DNA from: an uncultured Methylobacillus sp.
GTDB lineage: Bacteria > Pseudomonadota > Gammaproteobacteria > Burkholderiales > Methylophilaceae
Length of the DNA: 64,000 nucleotides
Assembly: GCA_903824575.1 (NCBI GenBank)
Contig: CAIJXJ010000106.1
Location: forward strand, 17,389-81,388
Reading direction: 5' to 3'
Part shown: one piece after another, positions 17,180 to 27,181 of the stretch
Layout: every line of letters starts with the position of its first letter
How positions within the stretch are numbered: position 1 is the stretch's first letter
Program-made: the position numbers and the translations under genes
Notes under the pieces: generated by a model
The model's database searches: none
What the model was told of the DNA's origin: nothing
Seen by the model: only the letters and a program-made list of their open reading frames with translations

Positions 17180-19510
17180 ATGAAACACGAAAAGGTTTCA
17201 CTCACTCGATACCTTCATCGAATAACGCCGAATTTATTTACCAAGCCACTCGGCAGCAGGTCCTGGGGCGATGTCAACGGTGCTGTGGCGGGTTCGCTTG
17301 CGTCAATACCGCAGACCCTGGCTTTCGGTTTGATTATTGGCAGCGCGCTGGGTGGTTCTTTAAGCGGTGTTGGCGTCCTCATGGCATTGTATGGTTCGGT
17401 CTTGCTCGGATTGCTGGCCGTATTTCTAGGGGGATGCCCTTTTCTGGTGGCCGGCCCGCGAGCCTCCACGCTATTGATTTTTTCCGGGTTGATCGTGCAG
17501 CTTTCAAACTCTGCGGCAGTTTCGTCTATGCCAGACCCGACGGCAAGCGCATTGATTCTGGCCTGCTTCGCCGTTCTCGCGGCAGGGTTGTTGCAGATAT
17601 GTTTTGGTGCACTGAGCTTGGGGAAACTGGCCAATTACGTTCCTTTTCCGGTCATGTCAGGATTCGTTAATGCCTCGGCCTTACTCATCATCCTGTGCCA
17701 GATTTGCCCCGCCATGGGCATCACCGAGCAAAAGTCTTTATGGGCCTTCTTTCAGCACATCAAGGAAATAAAGCCGGCCACGTTGGCATTGTCGCTGTCA
17801 ACTGCGGCCATGGTATTGTTGCTGCCGCGACTGACAAAACGTGTGCCTTCCATGCCTGTAGCTTTCATCGCCGCGACAGTGGCGTATCATCTGCTGGCCA
17901 ATCTTGGTTTTGCAGAGGCTTTGGGGGGAACCATTCCGCCTGTGCCGCAGCATTACAGCCTGCATCTTGTCGGATTCGATGCGCTTCCCATGCTCTTTGG
18001 TTTGTCCGGAGCTGCGTTGATGCCGCCCATCCTGGCCGCCAGTTTGTCCATGGCTATACTGTCTTCACTGGATACTCTTTTTGCCACTGCGGCCACCGAC
18101 GAAATTACCATGCGTCGTTCGGATACTGGCCGGCAGTTGATGGCCGAGGGTTTTGCTAATGCTCTGACTGGTGTGCTCGGCCTAGCGCCGGGTTCGGGTG
18201 CTTATGCTCGCACCAAGGCGGCTTTAACTGGCGGCATGCAAAGCGCCGCAACGCCGGTTGGTATCGCCATGATCACGCTGGCCGTGGCCCTGATTCTGGG
18301 GCCGATGATTGGATTGATGTCCAGGGCAGTCATGGCAGGCTTACTGATTGCTCTGGGGTTTGACCTGATTGACAAGTGGACCCTTACACGGCTTAGACGC
18401 TTATTTCATAAGAATCACGAAGCAACAACGGCAAACAGCGACATGATCGTGGTCGCTGTGGTTGTGGCAACGGCCTTGATCATGGACCTGACAATGGCCG
18501 TTGGTATCGGTGTGCTGTTATCCATCCTGTTGTTTGTAACGCAAATGGCGCGCAATCCGATTCGTCGTTGCTACCATGCCACGGCTCTGATTCCCCATAT
18601 TTATGGCGATATTGCCCGGCAACGGTCGATAGAGAAATTCGGCGACTACATCGCGATATTGGAGCTTGAAGGCATCTTGTTCTTTGGCACCGTCAGCGAA
18701 TTGGAATCGCGAATCGATCTGTTGACAAATGATGGCGTCGTGCACGTGGTTCTCGACATGCGGCGGGTTAAACATATTGATGCAACGGGTGCACGTGGCT
18801 TGGAGCGCATCAGCAACAGACTGACCATGCTGGGTGGGATGCTCGCGGTGGGGCATGTTGATCAGGAACGGCGGCAGGCCAGAAATCGACAAGTCGGTGA
18901 TGAAAATCGCAGTTCATCCGGTTCCAGGAATATATGGATCAAGCTGGCCGATTTTGGCACCATCGTCACCTTGGGACGGGAACATTTTTTGAGTGACACC
19001 GACTCGGCAGTGGCTGTCTGTGAAAAGCATCTGGCAAAAAAATTGGCAGACTTCCCGCTATCAAATGAATCAGCCGCCTTCCATTCCCCTTTGCTGAGCA
19101 GTTTGGACCAGAACATGTTGCGTTGCCTGCGACGATGCCTGACTTGGGACTCTTATCATCCTGGAGACTTTGTTTTCGTCCAGGGAAGTGCGCCGGACGG
19201 GGCATTTTTCGTGGCTTCCGGGAGAGTTGATGTCATGATAGATCTGCCCGGAACAGAGCGCAAAAGAAAGGTACAGTCGTTAACGTCCGGTGCCATCTTT
19301 GGCGAAATGGCCTTGATCGATCGCAATCCTAGGTCTGCCAGCATCATCGCCGTGGAGCCAACGAAGTGCTACTACATGAGCTTCGATAACTTTGAACGCC
19401 TGAAACTTGAACACTCTGATATTGCATTGACCTTGCTCTCGGGCGTTGCCAAGATATTTGCAGAACGTTTGCGCGCTACCAACAAGATGCTCGCCGAGAT
19501 GGAAGCGTAA
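17180..19510 (+). CDS. SulP-family anion transporter with STAS and C-terminal cNMP-binding domain
   Basis: 776 residues in three parts. Residues 25-450 are a SulP/SLC26 membrane domain with many hydrophobic segments and the GPRASTLLIFSG loop. Residues 470-610 form a cytoplasmic STAS domain (LELEGILFFGTVSELESRI, VVLDMRRVKHIDATGARGL) with a basic insert near HVDQERRQARNRQ. Residues 640-765 are a Crp-like cNMP-binding domain (PGDFVFVQGS, IFGEMALIDRNPRSASI). The anion (sulfate, bicarbonate or other) is not predictable. It lies 102 bp after the partner-switch genes, and the phosphatase also has a cNMP domain, suggesting joint control. Confidence 0.88.
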   Translation: MKHEKVSLTRYLHRITPNLFTKPLGSRSWGDVNGAVAGSLASIPQTLAFGLIIGSALGGSLSGVGVLMALYGSVLLGLLAVFLGGCPFLVAGPRASTLLIFSGLIVQLSNSAAVSSMPDPTASALILACFAVLAAGLLQICFGALSLGKLANYVPFPVMSGFVNASALLIILCQICPAMGITEQKSLWAFFQHIKEIKPATLALSLSTAAMVLLLPRLTKRVPSMPVAFIAATVAYHLLANLGFAEALGGTIPPVPQHYSLHLVGFDALPMLFGLSGAALMPPILAASLSMAILSSLDTLFATAATDEITMRRSDTGRQLMAEGFANALTGVLGLAPGSGAYARTKAALTGGMQSAATPVGIAMITLAVALILGPMIGLMSRAVMAGLLIALGFDLIDKWTLTRLRRLFHKNHEATTANSDMIVVAVVVATALIMDLTMAVGIGVLLSILLFVTQMARNPIRRCYHATALIPHIYGDIARQRSIEKFGDYIAILELEGILFFGTVSELESRIDLLTNDGVVHVVLDMRRVKHIDATGARGLERISNRLTMLGGMLAVGHVDQERRQARNRQVGDENRSSSGSRNIWIKLADFGTIVTLGREHFLSDTDSAVAVCEKHLAKKLADFPLSNESAAFHSPLLSSLDQNMLRCLRRCLTWDSYHPGDFVFVQGSAPDGAFFVASGRVDVMIDLPGTERKRKVQSLTSGAIFGEMALIDRNPRSASIIAVEPTKCYYMSFDNFERLKLEHSDIALTLLSGVAKIFAERLRATNKMLAEMEA

Positions 19511-19668
19511 AAGCCTTTATTGGCATGACCTGAACGCGGATAGGGCCTGCCATGCAAAGCGCCAGCCATAGCGGGAAAGATTCCGCATGCCGGTTTTTGG
19601 ATAAAACGCCGCAGCAATGGGCTGGCATTTGCTAAAATGGCCGCATCTATCGATCCTTAAGCCTTTCC

Positions 19669-21762
19669 ATGACCCGCAAAATTCTCGTTACCTCTGCGCT
19701 GCCCTATGCCAACGGCAGCATCCACCTCGGTCATCTGGTCGAGTACATCCAGACCGACATCTGGGTGCGTTTTCAGAAGATGCGTGGTCATCAGGTGTAC
19801 TACGTCTGCGCCGATGACACGCACGGCACTCCCATCATGCTGCGTGCCGAAAAGGAGGGCATCACGCCGGAGGATCTGATCGCCCGAGTGCACGGCGAAC
19901 ATAGCGTTGATTTTCGCGATTTTCTGGTCGAGTTCGACAATTACTACTCGACCAATTCGGATGAAAACCGCGAACTGGCGAGTGCGATCTATTGCACCCT
20001 GCGTGACAATGCAAAAATCGCCACCCGCACCATCGAGCAGTATTACGATCCGGTCAAGAACATGTTCCTGCCGGATCGCTTCATCAAGGGCGAGTGCCCC
20101 AGGTGTCATGCCAAGGATCAGTACGGCGATTCCTGCGAAGTCTGTGGCGCGACCTATAGCCCTACCGAACTGATTAATCCGTTCTCTGCCGTCTCTGGCG
20201 CCGCACCGGAGCGCCGCGAGACTGAGCACTACTTCTTCAAGTTGTCGGACTGTGCTGATTTTCTGCAAGCCTGGACGCGAAGCGGTCATCTGCAGGAGGA
20301 AGCCGCCAACAAGATGAACGAATGGTTTGGCTCGGGCCTGTCGGATTGGGATATTTCGCGTGATGCGCCGTATTTCGGTTTCGAGATCCCGGATGCACCG
20401 GGCAAGTATTTCTATGTCTGGCTGGATGCGCCGATCGGTTATATGGCTAGTTTCAAGAATTACTGTGACAAATCAGGGGCTGGGGACTCGGGGCTGGGGG
20501 CTAAGCCAAACTTTGAGGAATATTGGGGCAAGGAATCGACGGCCGAGTTATATCATTTCATCGGCAAGGACATCCTGTATTTTCACGCCCTGTTCTGGCC
20601 GGCGGTGCTTGAAAGTTCGGGGTTTCGCACTCCGACCAGCATCTATGCCCATGGTTTCCTGACCGTGAATGGCGAGAAGATGTCGAAGTCGCGTGGCACC
20701 TTCATCACGGCGAGAAGTTATCTGGAACAGGTCGGAAATCCGGAATATCTGCGCTATTACTACGCCGCCAAGTTGAATGGATCGATGGAAGACATCGATC
20801 TTAATCTGGAAGATTTCGTGGCGCGTGTGAATTCCGATCTGGTGGGCAAATACGTTAATATTGCCAGCCGCTGCGCTGGTTTCATTGCCAAGCGTTTTGA
20901 CGGGAAGATTGGCATGATCAGCGAGCATAATGCTGTGATCATGGAGATGCGCGCCAGCTCGGAAGAAATCGCCTCTCACCTGGAACAGCGTGATTACAGT
21001 CGTGCGCTTCGCAATGTTATGGCGCTGGCAGACAAGGCCAATGTGTTCGTTGCAGGCGCGGCACCGTGGGAAATGGCGAAGCAAGCGGGGCAGGAAGATG
21101 CCCTGCATCGCGTGTGTTCCGAGGCGCTGGAAATGTTCCGCCTCTTGAGTATTTACCTTAAGCCTGTGCTGCCTGGACTGGCGGTTGCGGTCGAGGATTT
21201 CCTCAATATTGCGCCGCTGTCATGGCCAGATATGAGCCAGAGCCTGCCGCTCGGGCACGTGATCAAGACTTACCAGCACCTGATGACCCGGCTGGAGCCA
21301 ACATTGATTGCGGCCATGGTAGATGCCAACCGCGAGAGCCTGCAGCCAGCCGTGCATTCCGAACAGCGTCACGCCGAGCATCAGCAGAATGAGGCTAAAA
21401 CTGAAATTGCGGCTGCAGAGAAGGACTGGGAAGCGTTTATTTCCATCGATGATTTTGCCAAGGTCGATTTGCGCATCGCCCGCATTGCCAATGCCGAGCA
21501 CGTTGAGGGTGCCGAGAAACTGCTTAAACTCACACTTGACATTGGTGAAGAACAGACTCGTCAGGTTTTCGCCGGCATCAAGTCGGCCTACGATCCGGCG
21601 ACCCTGATCGGTCGTCTGACCGTGATGGTCGCTAACCTGACTCCGCGCAAGATGAAGTTCGGATTGTCCGAAGGCATGGTGCTGGCCGCCTCAGATGATC
21701 GTGGCGGGCCGTTCATCCTGTTCCCGGACAGCGGAGCTGCACCGGGTATGCGCGTCAAATAA
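19669..21762 (+). CDS. metG: Methionyl-tRNA synthetase
   Basis: Charges tRNA-Met. 697 residues: catalytic domain with [15 protein letters not shown] (HIGH motif) and [10 protein letters not shown] (KMSKS), a zinc knuckle ([18 protein letters not shown]), anticodon-binding helices, and a C-terminal tRNA-binding dimerisation domain ([21 protein letters not shown]). A short Gly/Ala/Ser stretch ([12 protein letters not shown], around residue 270) replaces a shorter loop known in other MetG and is encoded by a G-rich repeat-like sequence (20476-20502). A terminator follows the stop. Confidence 0.98.
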   Translation: MTRKILVTSALPYANGSIHLGHLVEYIQTDIWVRFQKMRGHQVYYVCADDTHGTPIMLRAEKEGITPEDLIARVHGEHSVDFRDFLVEFDNYYSTNSDENRELASAIYCTLRDNAKIATRTIEQYYDPVKNMFLPDRFIKGECPRCHAKDQYGDSCEVCGATYSPTELINPFSAVSGAAPERRETEHYFFKLSDCADFLQAWTRSGHLQEEAANKMNEWFGSGLSDWDISRDAPYFGFEIPDAPGKYFYVWLDAPIGYMASFKNYCDKSGAGDSGLGAKPNFEEYWGKESTAELYHFIGKDILYFHALFWPAVLESSGFRTPTSIYAHGFLTVNGEKMSKSRGTFITARSYLEQVGNPEYLRYYYAAKLNGSMEDIDLNLEDFVARVNSDLVGKYVNIASRCAGFIAKRFDGKIGMISEHNAVIMEMRASSEEIASHLEQRDYSRALRNVMALADKANVFVAGAAPWEMAKQAGQEDALHRVCSEALEMFRLLSIYLKPVLPGLAVAVEDFLNIAPLSWPDMSQSLPLGHVIKTYQHLMTRLEPTLIAAMVDANRESLQPAVHSEQRHAEHQQNEAKTEIAAAEKDWEAFISIDDFAKVDLRIARIANAEHVEGAEKLLKLTLDIGEEQTRQVFAGIKSAYDPATLIGRLTVMVANLTPRKMKFGLSEGMVLAASDDRGGPFILFPDSGAAPGMRVK
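20476..20502. repeat. G-rich repeat-like insertion inside metG
   Basis: Two near-copies of GGGGCTGGGGACT in tandem within the metG reading frame, adding about seven residues to a surface loop just before FEEYW. The composition is unlike the flanking codons. The unit resembles intergenic GGGGACT repeats known in some proteobacteria (recollection, not checked). Confidence 0.5.
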
Positions 21763-21778
21763 GCGTATTTCTGCCACG

Positions 21779-21805
21779 AAAAAGCCCCGCAATGCAGGGC
21801 TTTTT
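21779..21805. terminator. Bidirectional terminator between metG and comEA
   Basis: Stem AAAAAGCCC / GGGCTTTTT with a nine-base loop, T-rich on both strands, placed between the convergent ends of metG and the comEA-like gene. Confidence 0.88.
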
Positions 21806-21816
21806 CATGCCGAACT

Positions 21817-22140
21817 TTACTTCGGCTTCGCGTCCGGCTTGGCCGGTGTTGCTATCGTCGTCTTGCCAACGGCCTTGGCTGGAGTTGAGCCGTTGACGGT
21901 GATGTCGCTACGCAACTTGTCAACTGTCTTCTTGCCAAAGCCCTTGACATTATCCAGATCCTCCACCGACTTGAATGGGCCGCTCTTGCTGCGGTAATCA
22001 ATGATGGCTTTTGCCTTGCTTGGCCCGATACCCTTGACGGATTCGAGTTCAGCTTGAGATGCCGTGTTGAGGTTAACCACGGCGAAGGCGTTGAAGGATA
22101 AGGCAAAGCAGGCGATCAGTACGAGCAGTAAATTTTTCAT
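21817..22140 (-). CDS. ComEA-like helix-hairpin-helix DNA-binding protein
   Basis: 107 residues: signal peptide (MKNLLLVLIACFALSFNAFA), then one ComEA HhH domain with VNLNTASQAELESVKGIG and GIGPSKAKAIIDYR ... VKGFGKKTVDKLR, and a Pro/Ala/Lys-rich tail. Such secreted single-domain proteins bind DNA non-specifically in the periplasm; in competent Gram-negatives they pull incoming DNA. No other competence genes are near. The basic tail (TIATPAKPDAKPK) probably strengthens DNA binding. Confidence 0.85.
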   Translation of the reverse strand: MKNLLLVLIACFALSFNAFAVVNLNTASQAELESVKGIGPSKAKAIIDYRSKSGPFKSVEDLDNVKGFGKKTVDKLRSDITVNGSTPAKAVGKTTIATPAKPDAKPK

Positions 22141-22306
22141 GAAGTTCCCCTTGCTTGGTTTTATTGAAAATCCGGTAATTTACCCGGAATTTATTTAACG
22201 CATGAAATATGTTTCGGCATACACGATTTTTGTCTTGGGGTGCATGTTTGTCTTGGGGATATATGAAAGACTTACTGCTGAATCGGGAATTGGGAGTCGG
22301 ACTGCC

Positions 22307-23068
22307 TTAGCGCAGGAATAGCCAGAGCGTGAGCGCGCTGCCAACCAGCACGACAAAGCCGCGCAGCAGCTTTTCCGGCAGGCGGTGCATCAGCCAGCCA
22401 CCGGCTATTGCACCCATGACGCCGCCTGTGGCCAGGGCTGCCGCAGCGTACCAGTCGACGTGTCTGGAAAAGACAAACAAGGCCACCGCCGAAGAGTTCA
22501 TTGCCATGGCCAGTACGTTTTTGGTGGCTGTTGCCATGCGTACCTGCTGGCCGGCTATGGTCAGGGTGGCCAGCATCAGGAATCCGATGCCGCCACCAAA
22601 GTAGCCACCGTAAACGCCAATCAGAAACTGCACGGCCTGCAGTAACGGACTGGGTAGCGCGTGCGTTGCATGCAGTGGACGTTTGCGAAAGCTGCCCCAG
22701 GCAAAGATGGCAGTGGCGAACAGTACCAGCCAGGGGACCAGTTGGGCAAAGAAGCGTGCCGGGGTATTGAGCAGCAACAGTGCACCAGCTATACCTCCTG
22801 CCATGCTCAGAGCAAACAGGTGTCCGAGGCTCAATGCGCCGACGCCACCAGACAGCTTGCGTCCGGCCAGGGAGGACGTGATCTGGTTCGGGAACAAGGC
22901 GATGGTGGAGGAGATATTGGCGGCCAGGGGATCGAGTCCTGCCAGCAACAGTGCAGGAAAAGTAATGAACGAGCCACCGCCGGCCAGAGTGTTTTGGGTG
23001 CCGGCGTAGAGCCCGGCAAGGGCAATTAGAACGAGGGTGGCGAGGTCAGGATGGGGCATGGGGGTCAA
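22307..23068 (-). CDS. TauE/SafE-family membrane permease
   Basis: 253 residues, about eight hydrophobic segments. LYAGTQNTLAGGGSFITFPALL and GVYGGYFGGGIGFLMLA are the two family half-repeats with the GGGxG signatures. The family exports sulfite or other sulfur-containing organic anions, but the substrate here is unknown. It stands upstream of pyrF on the minus strand, with 96 bp between, and no sulfur gene touches it. A second family member is at 31292. Confidence 0.85.
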   Translation of the reverse strand: MTPMPHPDLATLVLIALAGLYAGTQNTLAGGGSFITFPALLLAGLDPLAANISSTIALFPNQITSSLAGRKLSGGVGALSLGHLFALSMAGGIAGALLLLNTPARFFAQLVPWLVLFATAIFAWGSFRKRPLHATHALPSPLLQAVQFLIGVYGGYFGGGIGFLMLATLTIAGQQVRMATATKNVLAMAMNSSAVALFVFSRHVDWYAAAALATGGVMGAIAGGWLMHRLPEKLLRGFVVLVGSALTLWLFLR

Positions 23069-23164
23069 TCAAGGTTGTGCCAGAGTGGATGGGATCAAAT
23101 CAAGCCTTAGCATGATGCGTGTCGATGCTGCCAACAGTCGGTGTTTTGATGGCAGAACATGCTC

Positions 23165-23881
23165 TCAAACGCTGATGATTTCCTGATGAATGGCGTGCAG
23201 GGCAGCCAGAGGGTCAGCGGCCTGGGTGATGGGGCGGCCAATCACGAGGTAATTTGAACCCATGGCGAGTGCGTCTTTTGGCGTTACCACGCGTGACTGG
23301 TCGTCGTGGCCGCTGTTCGCCGGGCGTATGCCTGGTGTGACCAGGCAGAAATCTCGCCCCAGTGCCTCGCGCAATTCTGGAGCCTCTTGTGCGGAACAGA
23401 CCACGCCGTCGAGGGCGCATTCATGAGTCAGGCGTGCCAGGCGTAGCACCTGATCGGGCAGGGCCGTGTTGATGCCGACCTCAAACAGGGCGGCCTCGTT
23501 CATGCTGGTGAGGACGGTGACAGCGATCAGCCGCGGTGGTGCCGTCAATTTATCCAGGGCTTCGCGCGCGGCCAGCATCATGGCGCGCCCACCGGAGGCA
23601 TGGACGTTGAGCATCCATACGCCGAGTTTAGCCGCTGCAGCACAGGCGTGGGCCGTGGTGTTGGGGATGTCGTGGAACTTGAGGTCGAGGAAGACCCCGA
23701 AATTTAGGGCAACAAATTTCTCAACCAGGCGAGGCCCTTCTGCGGTGAACAGTTCCTTGCCCACTTTGAGGCGACACAGCTTGGGGTCGAGACGCTCGAC
23801 CAGTTGCAGTGCCTGCGCAGCGGCGGAATAATCGAGCGCAACAATGATTCTGGGGTCGTTCATGGGATGGCTATCGTTCAT
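23165..23881 (-). CDS. pyrF: Orotidine 5'-phosphate decarboxylase
   Basis: Last step of UMP synthesis. From the ATG at 23881 it has 238 residues, the normal length; this start overlaps the lapB stop (ATGA). A longer frame to 23974 would run deep into lapB. Motifs: [25 protein letters not shown] (DxKxxD active site), VTPGIRP and [14 protein letters not shown]. Coupling of pyrF to lapAB is a usual proteobacterial arrangement. Confidence 0.97.
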   Translation of the reverse strand: MNDSHPMNDPRIIVALDYSAAAQALQLVERLDPKLCRLKVGKELFTAEGPRLVEKFVALNFGVFLDLKFHDIPNTTAHACAAAAKLGVWMLNVHASGGRAMMLAAREALDKLTAPPRLIAVTVLTSMNEAALFEVGINTALPDQVLRLARLTHECALDGVVCSAQEAPELREALGRDFCLVTPGIRPANSGHDDQSRVVTPKDALAMGSNYLVIGRPITQAADPLAALHAIHQEIISV

Positions 23882-25035
23882 CGGAGCGGTTGCTCTTTCG
23901 GTTCCGGCGGGAAGGTTTCCCAGCCATTGCAGCCGGGGCATTGCCAGTAGTACTGGCGTGCTTTGAAGCCGCACTGGTCGCAGCAGAAACTTCGGCTGTT
24001 GCCAAGGAAATAATGCACGGTATTTTTCATTAACGGCACATCTTGTGTCGGTATTTGCTGACCATTTCCAAGTGCTTGCAACAAACGATCGAGGACGTTC
24101 AGGCTGGGTTGCCTCGCGAGTTCGCCTCTAGCCAGTTCAGCGGCTGATTCTGCGCCTTCTCGCGCCAGTGTGGCGTCATAGACGACGTTGAGCACGGCGG
24201 GCAGTTGATGTTTCTTTACCCAGGACTTCAACAGTGCGAGGCCTTCGTCGGCGCGATTCAAGTTCTGGTAGGCTTGCAGCAAGCGGGCTGATATCAGGCC
24301 AAGATATTGTGGCTTCTGGGCTTCGATGCACTGCCAGGCATGGATGGCAGTGTCCAATTGATTGCAGCTTGCGGCTTGGTCGCCCAGCATGATGTTGGCG
24401 CGTATGCAGAAGGGGTTGGTCGCCAGCGCTGCGGCCAGGTGTGCGTCAGCCTGCTCTGGATGCATGGTTGCCAGTTCGCAGTGGAATTCTGCGATTTCCT
24501 TGTGGAAAGGAATGCCGGACAGCCGCTCCAGTTGTTGGGCGGTTTCGATCGCGGAGAGCCATTCGCGTTCGCGGATGTAAATGTCGAGCAGGGAGCGTAA
24601 CGCAGGTTGCTGGTAGCTGCTGGCCTCACATAAGGTCTTGAACAGTGACTCGGCGCGGTCGAACAGGCCAGCCTTGAGGAAATCCTGGGCCAGTTCCACC
24701 ATGATCGCGGTTTTCTGGATTTCGGATAGTTGCGGGCGTTCCAGCAGGTTCTGGTGCAAATGGATGGCGCGATCAACTTCACCGCGACGGCGGAATAGGC
24801 TGCCCAGGGCGAAGTGCAATTCGAGCGATTCGGTATTGGATTTGACCGCCTCGATAAAGGCTTCGATGGCCTTGTCGTGCTGTTCCTTGATCAGGAAATT
24901 CAGGCCCTTGAAGTAGGCGGCGGGCAGCGCGCTCGATTCGGATAGTAGCTGGTTCATATCCACGCGTGCGGCGAGCCACCCCAGCATGAAAAACAAGGGC
25001 AGTACCAGTAACCACCAGTATTCGAATTCGATCAT
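23878..25035 (-). CDS. lapB: Lipopolysaccharide assembly protein LapB (YciM)
   Basis: 385 residues. An N-terminal membrane anchor ([20 protein letters not shown]) is followed by TPR repeats (about 40-330) and a C-terminal rubredoxin-type zinc ribbon ([20 protein letters not shown]). In E. coli LapB links FtsH to LpxC turnover and so sets lipopolysaccharide level. It lies between lapA (9 bp upstream) and pyrF (4 bp overlap). Confidence 0.95.
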   Translation of the reverse strand: MIEFEYWWLLVLPLFFMLGWLAARVDMNQLLSESSALPAAYFKGLNFLIKEQHDKAIEAFIEAVKSNTESLELHFALGSLFRRRGEVDRAIHLHQNLLERPQLSEIQKTAIMVELAQDFLKAGLFDRAESLFKTLCEASSYQQPALRSLLDIYIREREWLSAIETAQQLERLSGIPFHKEIAEFHCELATMHPEQADAHLAAALATNPFCIRANIMLGDQAASCNQLDTAIHAWQCIEAQKPQYLGLISARLLQAYQNLNRADEGLALLKSWVKKHQLPAVLNVVYDATLAREGAESAAELARGELARQPSLNVLDRLLQALGNGQQIPTQDVPLMKNTVHYFLGNSRSFCCDQCGFKARQYYWQCPGCNGWETFPPEPKEQPLR

Positions 25036-25044
25036 GCGGCCAGA

Positions 25045-25305
25045 CTAATGTCGTCCGGCCTGGAGCGCATCCAGTTCGTGCTGCAGTCCAACTAGGCGGC
25101 GGCGTTGCGAGACCAGCAAGGAAAAGCAGGCGATCAGCCCCGCCAATACCCCTGCGGTGAAGGCGACCAGCAAGGTCAGGGATAGCGGTGCCTGCCAGGC
25201 GAAGCCCAGATAGTAGCGCAGGGTAATGGGTTCGGCGTTTTTCAGGGCGAAACCTAGCGCGACCAGAAACAGGAAAAAACCTAAGGCGGCGAGGAGGTAG
25301 CGCAT
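25045..25305 (-). CDS. lapA: Lipopolysaccharide assembly protein A domain protein (LapA/DUF1049)
   Basis: 86 residues with two membrane segments (about 2-20 and 42-66) and a short coiled C-terminus (RRRLVGLQHELDAL). ALKNAEPITLRYYLG is the DUF1049 signature. It is coupled to lapB, with which it acts at the inner membrane. The ferredoxin gene lies 14 bp upstream in the same direction; rpsA and ihfB, often found here, are absent. Confidence 0.9.
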   Translation of the reverse strand: MRYLLAALGFFLFLVALGFALKNAEPITLRYYLGFAWQAPLSLTLLVAFTAGVLAGLIACFSLLVSQRRRLVGLQHELDALQAGRH

Positions 25306-25319
25306 GATGAGACGAGTGC

Positions 25320-25643
25320 TTATTCCGCCAGCTTGCTGCGTTTGCCCTTGACGCCATTATTGGCATCGGCATCCGGCAGCGGCTCTTTGCGCGCCGTGAT
25401 GGTCGGCCAGACTAAGGCCAGGCGCGCGTTCAGGGCGATGTATTCCTGTTGGTCGGCCGGCACGTCGTCCTCGGCGAAAATGGCTTCTGCTGGACATTCA
25501 GCCACGCACAGGGTGCAATCGATACATTCATCAGGGTCGATGGCGAGGAAGTTCGGGCCTTCCACAAAGCAGTCCACTGGACACACATCCACGCAGTCGG
25601 TGTATTTGCATTGAATACAGTTTTCAGTTACGACGTAGGTCAT
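25320..25643 (-). CDS. fdxA: Seven-iron ferredoxin (FdxA type)
   Basis: 107 residues. The N-terminal [17 protein letters not shown] supplies the 3Fe-4S and part of the 4Fe-4S ligands, and [12 protein letters not shown] completes the second cluster; the tail is charged ([13 protein letters not shown]). This is the Azotobacter-type FdI / FdxA. It could donate electrons to ferredoxin-dependent enzymes, perhaps the sulfite reductase encoded 4 kb away (inference). It appears to head a minus-strand unit with lapA, lapB and pyrF. Confidence 0.92.
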   Translation of the reverse strand: MTYVVTENCIQCKYTDCVDVCPVDCFVEGPNFLAIDPDECIDCTLCVAECPAEAIFAEDDVPADQQEYIALNARLALVWPTITARKEPLPDADANNGVKGKRSKLAE

Positions 25644-25720
25644 TGCTTTTGCTCCAAATTCTCATTATTGTAGATTTTACCACTGATTGGCTGAGGTATT
25701 AAAACGCATTTTGGCTTCTA

Positions 25721-25785
25721 CCGTAGCGCAGGCGGCCTCGCCTGCAGGTTGCGTAGGTGTGCAGGCGCGGCCGCCTGCGCTACGG
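25721..25785. repeat. REP-like inverted repeat, family A copy 3
   Basis: Arms CCGTAGCGCAGGCGGCC and its complement enclose a central spacer of about 30 bases. Same family as 1312-1351 and 2808-2870. It ends 15 bp after the cysN 3' end. Confidence 0.85.
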
Positions 25786-25799
25786 CTAATATTGTGATA

Positions 25800-27086
25800 T
25801 TACTGAATCATGCCGGCACCGACGGTCATATTGGTGAAGTCATCGATGACGATGAAGCCACCGGTGGCTCGGTTGTTAGCGTAGGCATCACAGGCGATGG
25901 GTTTCAGCAGCTTGAGGCTGACACGGCCGATCTCGTTCATCTTGAGCTCAATGGGTGCCGCGATGTGCTCCAGGGAGTTGATGTCCACGCGTTCGTCAAG
26001 CGAGGTCACCATCGCCTTGATCGTGGTACTGGCATGCTTGATCAGGTATTTTTTGCCTGGCGTGAGCGGTGTCTCGTGCATCCAGCACAGCATGGCAGAC
26101 AGTTCCTTTTCAACACGCGGCAGATTGTTCGAATGCGTGATCATGTCGCCACGCGAGATGTCGCGTTCGTCGGTCAGGGTCAGGGTGACCGACATCGGCG
26201 CAAAGGCGCGCTGCAAACTGCCATCGAAGGTCACGATTTCCTTGATGTGGGAGGTGAGGCCGGAGGGCAGTACGGTGACATGATCGCCGACCTTTACCGA
26301 GCCCGATTCGATGCGCCCCATGTAGCCGCGGAAGTCATGCAGTTCCTCGGTCTGCGGGCGTGACACGTATTGCACCGGAAAACGGAAGTCCCGAGCATTG
26401 ATCTTGCCGGTGACCGGGGCGGTTTCCAGTTTTTCTAGTAGCGTCTGACCTTGATACCACGGCAGCTGTGTCCCTCGCGTGACCACCATGTCGCCTTCCA
26501 GTGCGGACATGGGAATGAAAGTGAGTTCGCCGCCGATCAAGCCCAGGTTGGTATAGAAATCGGTAAAATCCTGGCGAATCTGCTTGAATACTGTTTCCGA
26601 GTAATCCACCAGATCCATCTTGTTGATGGCAACCACGATATGCGGGATGCCTAACAGACGTGAAATATAAGCGTGGCGGCGGGATTGCGTCAGCACGCCC
26701 TTGCGCGCATCAATCAGTATGATCGCGAGATGCGCGGTGGACGCGCCGGTCACCATGTTGCGCGTGTATTGTTCATGCCCCGGGGTATCGGCAATGATGA
26801 ATTTGCGCTTTGGCGTGGCGAAATAGCGATAGGCGACATCGATGGTGATGCCCTGTTCACGTTCGGCCTGCAGGCCATCAGTCAGGAGCGCCAGATGCGC
26901 GCCCTTTGCACCTTTTTTGTCTTCCACCCCCATCGCGGCGTCGAGTTGGTCTTCGAATACGCCCTTGGTGTCGACCAGCAGGCGCCCGATCAGGGTGGAC
27001 TTGCCGTCATCCACACTGCCGGCAGTGGTGAAGCGTAGCAGGGCGGTTTCAACGGCGGAAAAAAGTTCTTTGTCTAATGTGTTCAT
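25800..27086 (-). CDS. cysN: Sulfate adenylyltransferase large subunit (GTPase)
   Basis: GTPase subunit of ATP sulfurylase, making APS from sulfate and ATP. 428 residues from the ATG at 27086 (MNTLDKELF); an earlier start would begin next to a repeat element. G1 is GSVDDGKSTLIGRLL, G3 DTPGHEQY, G4 NKMD. It lacks a C-terminal APS-kinase domain, which fits a pathway using APS reductase. cysD is upstream, split off by a family-B repeat. Confidence 0.96.
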   Translation of the reverse strand: MNTLDKELFSAVETALLRFTTAGSVDDGKSTLIGRLLVDTKGVFEDQLDAAMGVEDKKGAKGAHLALLTDGLQAEREQGITIDVAYRYFATPKRKFIIADTPGHEQYTRNMVTGASTAHLAIILIDARKGVLTQSRRHAYISRLLGIPHIVVAINKMDLVDYSETVFKQIRQDFTDFYTNLGLIGGELTFIPMSALEGDMVVTRGTQLPWYQGQTLLEKLETAPVTGKINARDFRFPVQYVSRPQTEELHDFRGYMGRIESGSVKVGDHVTVLPSGLTSHIKEIVTFDGSLQRAFAPMSVTLTLTDERDISRGDMITHSNNLPRVEKELSAMLCWMHETPLTPGKKYLIKHASTTIKAMVTSLDERVDINSLEHIAAPIELKMNEIGRVSLKLLKPIACDAYANNRATGGFIVIDDFTNMTVGAGMIQ

Positions 27087-27102
27087 TTCATTTAACTCAA
27101 CA

Positions 27103-27170
27103 GTAGGGCGCAATAAGTATTGCGCATTGCGCCGGGAGGTTGCATGGGCGCAATAAAGATTGCGCCCTAC
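27103..27170. repeat. REP-like inverted repeat, family B copy 1
   Basis: Arms GTAGGGCGCAAT and ATTGCGCCCTAC with internal repeats of GCGCAATA. It fills the gap between cysD and cysN. Another copy lies upstream of cysI at 31212-31246. Confidence 0.85.
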
Positions 27171-27181
27171 GAGCTCTGTGG

